Of a DNA stretch of 16,788 nt, positions 12,758-16,788 are shown piece after piece. This stretch comes from Irineochytrium annulatum (taxonomy: Eukaryota > Chytridiomycota > Chytridiomycetes > Chytridiales > Chytridiaceae). The translations under genes were made by a program, and so were the position numbers. The stretch is from positions 1 to 16,788 of the forward strand of contig JADGJL010000630.1 of the NCBI GenBank assembly GCA_027600665.1, in the 5' to 3' direction. Numbering within the stretch: position 1 is the first letter of the stretch; each line of letters starts with the position of its first letter. The notes under the pieces were generated by a model. That model ran no database searches. It was not told the DNA's origin and saw nothing but the letters and a program-made list of their open reading frames with translations.

Positions 12758-15389
12758 ATGCATCGTCATCGCAGCTACCCGCCATCATGGCCTGTGTTCA
12801 GCTTTCTGACCTTCCTGCTGCCGCAAGCTCTTGCCCATCCGGCCCTGCCGCGCTCCGACACCGTTCAAACCCCCCAAGAATCGTCCACATTACTCCTCCA
12901 GCGCCAATCCAGCTCGCCATGCTCGCTCTACTACACCACCGTCAGCACCGACACGTGTGCCTCCGTTGCGACTAATTTCGGCATGACGCAGTCGTACCTA
13001 TTCGGGACGCTGAACCCAGGCGTCACGTGCGCGGTGTTGCCGGCTGGAGGAGCAACACTGTGCGTCCGATTGGCGTCTGCGGGCAAGTGCGATTATCAAA
13101 CGGCAGTGGATATGACACCTGGGTGCGCGAGCGTCGCGGCCGCGCATGGGCTCCAGTTGAACGAGTTTGAACGAATCAACCCGGGTTTGCCGTGTCCGTC
13201 ACCATCGGTATAACCTTTCTTCGTTACTTTTCTGCGAGAAAGGCGAAGACTTGTCATAATGGCTGATATATGCAACCTTCACAGGGAACATATAAGGTCT
13301 GCCTCGGCTCCGATATTCCCGTCAACAATTGTTACGCCACCCACGAGGTCCAACCCGCTGAGACGTGCGCCACCATCGCGGCGGCTAACGGAATGACCAT
13401 CGCATACTTACAGTCCCTCAACCCCACTCTGGACTGCACCAAGCTGGGCATCTACCCAGTCGATGTGTGTGTTCGGGGTAATTCGGCACCGCCATGTACG
13501 CTATGGGCCGCCGTCGGGAGCGCACAGGGCGGTTGCGTGGGCGTGGAAACGACGTACGGGCTCACGAGAGCACAGATTATGATTTTGAACCCGGGGCTGG
13601 ATTGTGCGAATATTGCGGTAAGTGTTCTCTCATCCTTTGTCCCGCTGTAAGTTTGAAACTCGTCTTGACCGTTTTTCTTCGACGCAGGCGAACGAGCAAA
13701 TATGCATATCGAACGTGATCCTTCAGCCGGCGGCGACGACATCAATATCGGTTTCAACATCAGCGCACGGCCCCTTTTCGCCCAACGTTGCGATACCATT
13801 AACATCGACTACGTCAAATCACGCCGCAACTTCGTCGGTCTGCTCGGCCGTTACAACGTCCTTTATCACGCTCACGGTCACGGCCCCGTTTTCTACGACT
13901 GCACCGTCGACCACGCCGCGAGCGTCTTCACTACCGACACCAGCGGGAGTGACTTCGAGCGTGGCGCCACAGGCGTCGTCGGCGTCGTCGTCGTCGACCA
14001 AGGCGGTATCGACCTCAAGCTCATCGCGTGCGACATCCTCTTCGTCCTCGATAAAGAGTTCGACGACTTCAAGCACGGCCACGCCGAAGTCGTCGTCGAC
14101 TTCTACTTCGGCCCGCACTTCCTCCACTTCAATTTCCGCTTCGCCGATCTCCAGCTCGGCGTCGACGTTCACGAAGTCTTCTACATCGTCGACAACCTCC
14201 AGATCGTCGACTACGTCCTCGACCACGACCGCGCCGCCAACGACTGCACCGGCCACTGGAAAGTACCCTTCTAATGTAAGTCCTTCATTTCGCACTCTTA
14301 GACACCAGTCTTTTAACGCCCTTTCCTCGTCAGCGCCTACTCGTCGGCTACTGGGGCCAAGACGTGCAATACAACATCAACGGCGGCGTCCAGTCCACGC
14401 TCGCGCACTACTGCTCCACCAACCTCTACTCCATCATCATCATGGCCTTCCTTTCCGACTTCTATATCACCGTACCATCAAACGTAATCACCTACACTCT
14501 TAACTTCGCCAACATGGGTGGCTTTACCACCACTTCCCCTTCGGCGCCGTTGACAGCCATTGCGGCCGACATCAAGACGTGCCAGGCCGCGGGCGTGAAG
14601 ATTTTGTTGTCGCTTGGTGGCGCGAACGGGAATCACATAATTCGGACGGGAGAGGCGGATAAGTGGGTGACGTTCTTTCATAACACGTTCTTTGGCGGAT
14701 CCGCGGCGGGGGTTGTGAGGCCGTTCGGGAGCACGGTGCTGGACGGGCTGGACTTTGATATCGAACAGGGGAGCGCGGTGGATCAGGTTGAGCTGGGGAA
14801 GATTGGGACGAAGCTCAAGCAGATGAACTCGGGGATGGTGAACTCTGGTGTGTAATCCTTGTTTCTTCGCTCTCTGCTTCTAACCGTACACGAAAATACA
14901 GCCGCGCCTCAGTGCATCTTTCCCGACGCGAGCCTCGGCACCTTCCTTGGCGTGACCTCCGCGTACGACTTTATGAACATTCAGTTCTACAACAACCCGT
15001 CTTGCGAGCTCAATAGCCCGGGCGGCGGCTTCGCCTCCAGCTTCACGACCTGGAAGAACGCGTTCCCGACCGTCCCGCTGCTCATCGGTCTGCCGGCCAA
15101 CATCAAGGCCGCTGGCGCTAGCAACCCTAACGGGTATCAAGCATCCGTGAGCACGAACGTGAAGCACGAGACGGACGGTTTGGTCGCGAACAATAATTTG
15201 AAATCACACTGGGGTAAGTCATGCTCCTTTTGGGCCAAAAAGCATGTTACGTTATGGCTAATGTTTCAAACAGGCGGCTTCATGCTGTGGGACGTATCGG
15301 CCGCCGAGGTGACTGCATCGGAGCCAGGTGCGAGCGCCAGTGGGACCAACTACGCCGCGGGGATGGCGAACTTGCTGAAAAGCTATTAG
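12758..15389 (+). CDS. Secreted four-LysM GH18 chitinase with Ser/Thr linker
   Basis: Exons: 12758-13207, 13285-13617, 13688-14275, 14334-14847, 14902-15213, 15274-15389 (stop TAG); 770 aa. A signal peptide (hydrophobic core 11-25) is likely cut after Ala-Leu-Ala near 26. Four LysM modules (CBM50) follow at about 55-102, 111-156, 166-212 and 221-267. Each is bounded by cysteines and has an Asn-Pro-Gly/Thr-X-X-Cys core, and spacing is a regular 46-48 residues. A Ser/Thr/Ala linker spans about 268-455 and is probably O-glycosylated. The GH18 domain (about 459-770) is of the class III, hevamine-like type: VGYWGQD strand, SLGGANG, catalytic DGLDFDIE (594-601, acid Glu601), AAPQC, VQFYNNP-type strand (here IQFYNNPSC) and FMLWD with Trp738. 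It should bind chitin through LysM and cleave beta-1,4-GlcNAc links outside the cell or in the wall. All intron phases match (54-77 nt). The modules are intact, so activity is expected. Confidence 0.94.
13900..14265 (+). repeat. TCG/ACG-rich low-complexity coding tract
   Basis: Inside exon 3 of the chitinase gene, the Ser/Thr linker is encoded mostly by TCG, TCC, ACG and AGC codons. This yields short imperfect trinucleotide runs, for example around 13975-14000. Because reading the tract out of frame gives GTC/GAC-type codons, it creates long open frames in other frames and on the other strand that are not genes. Such tracts change length easily between strains. Confidence 0.7.
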
Positions 15390-16126
15390 GCCTTTCCTGG
15401 ACACAACTCACTAGCGACGCTTTCAACCCATTTATTTTCTACTTCACTTGTCGGCTGGATACCAGACTTTCCTAGAGCTTTAACTTCTGGTTTCCCTTCC
15501 CTAAATCCTTCGTTTTGCAACCCTTCTTGATATACTCGCATATTCGACGTTGCTTGCTGTTACTGTATAGTTTCACCCGATTCTTACGTCGTTCCGCGCG
15601 GCCGTGTTTACTCGCCGGGACACCGTTCGTACTGTATCTGCAAAATCTGTGTCATCACGGTGTGCGTCACGTCTGAAATATATATTAAGCAAATGTACTC
15701 TCGGTGCCCTTAATTGCAAGGTCAACACTCCCTCATCTTCATGACCAACTGCAGAAGGAAAGCATTTCACAAAAGCAGTAACTGTCAAGATGGAAATATA
15801 ATGTAAGAGACAAAGTGAGGCATGGAAGAATCTCTTCGCGAGACCACTACCAGGTGCGACTTGTAAGGATGATTTACGGTCTAACAGTGAGCGTTGCCAT
15901 ATTGGTCTTAGTACCCACGCAAACCTGTGCAGTGCTACAGGCCATTCTACCGCCGGAGGTCAAGGCCCATGGGAGGTGGCTGTCACTCACCAAAGTGAAC
16001 TTCCTCACATAAGGGCTGAGTGAACACAATTGGTGCAAAAGCTACAGTCAAGAGTGTCGCTAGGCGCACGGCGGATGCGTGCCCACCAGAACCAGTAAGC
16101 AGGAAACCCACACATTGAGAATTCTC
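15390..16126. other. Intergenic region, no supported gene
   Basis: This stretch of 737 bases downstream of the chitinase gene is AT-richer than the coding regions. It includes the likely chitinase 3' untranslated region (AT-rich around 15425-15440) and an AT stretch near 15675-15695. A 65-codon open frame at 15815-16012 has a hydrophobic middle but no recognisable motif. I see no RNA gene or clear repeat. Confidence 0.5.
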
Positions 16127-16146
16127 TAGGGTTAAGGTTAAGGTTA
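16127..16146 (+). repeat. Short telomere-like repeat, left of retroelement relic
   Basis: A TAGG followed by three GGTTA-type units (spacing 6 bases, GGTTAA variant) forms a 20-base G-rich tract related to the TTAGGG telomere hexamer. It has the same orientation as the longer tract at 16626-16709, with the G-rich strand running 5' to 3' toward the right end of the window. Confidence 0.6.
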
Positions 16147-16222
16147 CAAAGCTCGTAATGAAAAATGGTCAGTGCAAACTGATAATAGCTTCACAACTTT
16201 GCTTAGTAGGATTTCAAAATGA

Positions 16223-16625
16223 AGCGATCACCTAGCTGCACTTAGGTTTTATGGCCAAAAAGTCTATCGCAGCCTGGGCCAAGCCCTCAACCCCACTGCG
16301 CTCCGAGTAGCCCTCCGCTTACGCCTCTTCATTCCACTCTTCCCTCCGGGATCATCCTGCAGTCAGTGCGGCGATGACTTGGACGTGTACGGTTACCACG
16401 CTCTCTCCTGTCGTTCCGGTCGCCTTAACGGCATCACCGCCCGCCACAACGATGTCCAGCACGCCCTTCACGCCTTGTGCTCCCTTGCTGGCCTCCTCGC
16501 CACTGAGAACGCTCACGTGGGCTTCCTCAGCACCTCTCTCGGGTCTGCGGCCCGCTGACATTCTGCTCGCGTCCTGGGACAACGGCCTGCCCACCTGCCT
16601 GGACGTGACGATCTCTAGCCCGCGC
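16223..16625 (+). pseudogene. Decayed C-terminal fragment of a non-LTR retrotransposon-like reverse transcriptase
   Basis: One frame (16223-16558) reads ALRVALRLRLFIPLFP, then a zinc-knuckle-like CSQC...YHALSC (16358-16411) and an ARHNDV segment, then hits a TGA at 16556. A second frame continues the homology from about 16542 with GLRPADILLASWDNG and LDVTIS (to about 16617). The knuckle (C-x2-C...H-x3-C) followed by Arg-His-Asn and an RPAD...DVT motif resembles the end of ORF proteins of R2/Dong-like non-LTR elements, which carry a restriction-like endonuclease there. No reverse transcriptase catalytic core is present in the window. The element is broken by a frameshift near 16541, cut at the 5' side, and ends where the telomere-like repeats begin. 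The family assignment is from remembered motifs, so the exact clade is uncertain. Confidence 0.72.
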
Positions 16626-16709
16626 GGGTTAGGTTAAGGTTAAGGTTAGGGTTACTTAAGGTTAAAAGTTAAGGTCAGGGTTAAGGTCAGGGTTAAGGTT
16701 AGGTTTAAG
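16626..16709 (+). repeat. Degenerate telomere-like (TTARGG) repeat tract
   Basis: About 84 bases are made of TTAGGG-related units: GGGTTA, several TTAAGG, two TCAGGG, TTAGG and TTAAAAG variants. The G-rich strand is on the + strand, as expected if the chromosome end lies or once lay to the right. The tract begins directly at the end of the retroelement-like coding fragment. Ordinary-looking sequence follows (16710-16788), so it is interstitial in this window. Confidence 0.75.
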
Positions 16710-16788
16710 ACTACAAGGGTCTCAGGTGATAGGTGATCTCGGGATCCAGCGGTCGGCGACAAAAGTTGATATATAGAACTAGGCATAT

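Noticed and set aside
13702..14274. A 190-codon open frame on the + strand overlapping the chitinase linker
   Set aside because: It is an out-of-frame reading of the TCG/ACG-rich Ser/Thr linker; the composition (Val/Asp/His/Phe-rich) is what frame-shifted TCG repeats give, and the chitinase frame is clearly real.
13819..14295. A 158-codon antisense open frame rich in Val, Asp and Glu
   Set aside because: It is the reverse-strand shadow of the same low-complexity linker, with no motif.

Overview
The window looks like nuclear DNA of a fungus, most likely an early-diverging zoosporic (chytrid-like) lineage. The reasons are many 41-77 nt GT-AG introns, a fungal LysM/GH18 secreted chitinase, a fungal-type secreted copper radical oxidase, TTAGGG-like repeats, and above all a soluble-type (ADCY10-like) adenylyl cyclase, a family I associate among fungi with flagellated lineages. 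The lineage call is inference; the gene families are read directly from splice-joined frames.

Four intron-containing genes lie on the + strand, all in the same direction. (1) 51-2883: muskelin, 5'-truncated by the window edge, ten exons visible, with discoidin, LisH/CTLH and kelch regions. (2) 4762-6529: secreted glyoxal oxidase-like copper radical oxidase, four exons, 531 aa, with all five expected active-site residues. (3) 6857-12265: soluble adenylyl cyclase with two cyclase homology domains, an NTPase module and a long helical C-terminal half. It has about fifteen exons and a predicted 1575 aa, with one doubtful splice region at 9885-9960. (4) 12758-15389: secreted chitinase with signal peptide, four cysteine-flanked LysM modules, a roughly 190-residue Ser/Thr linker and a GH18 domain; six exons, 770 aa.

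Between genes 1 and 2 (2884-4761) I find no supportable gene, only broken open stretches. The right end (15390-16788) has no host gene. It holds a decayed C-terminal fragment of a non-LTR retrotransposon-like reverse transcriptase (CCHC knuckle plus endonuclease-like motif, frameshifted). A short run of degenerate telomere-like repeats (16127-16146) lies on its left, and a longer run (16626-16709) directly abuts its right edge, which suggests a subtelomeric segment or a healed chromosome break. The extreme left end is a 50-base run of only G and C up to the first AG.

Functionally, genes 2 and 4 are extracellular (H2O2 generation; chitin binding and cleavage). Genes 1 and 3 are intracellular (probable CTLH/GID ubiquitin ligase subunit; cAMP signalling). 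Nothing shows that the four work in one pathway. All exon boundaries were deduced by hand from reading frame, splice dinucleotides and family motifs.
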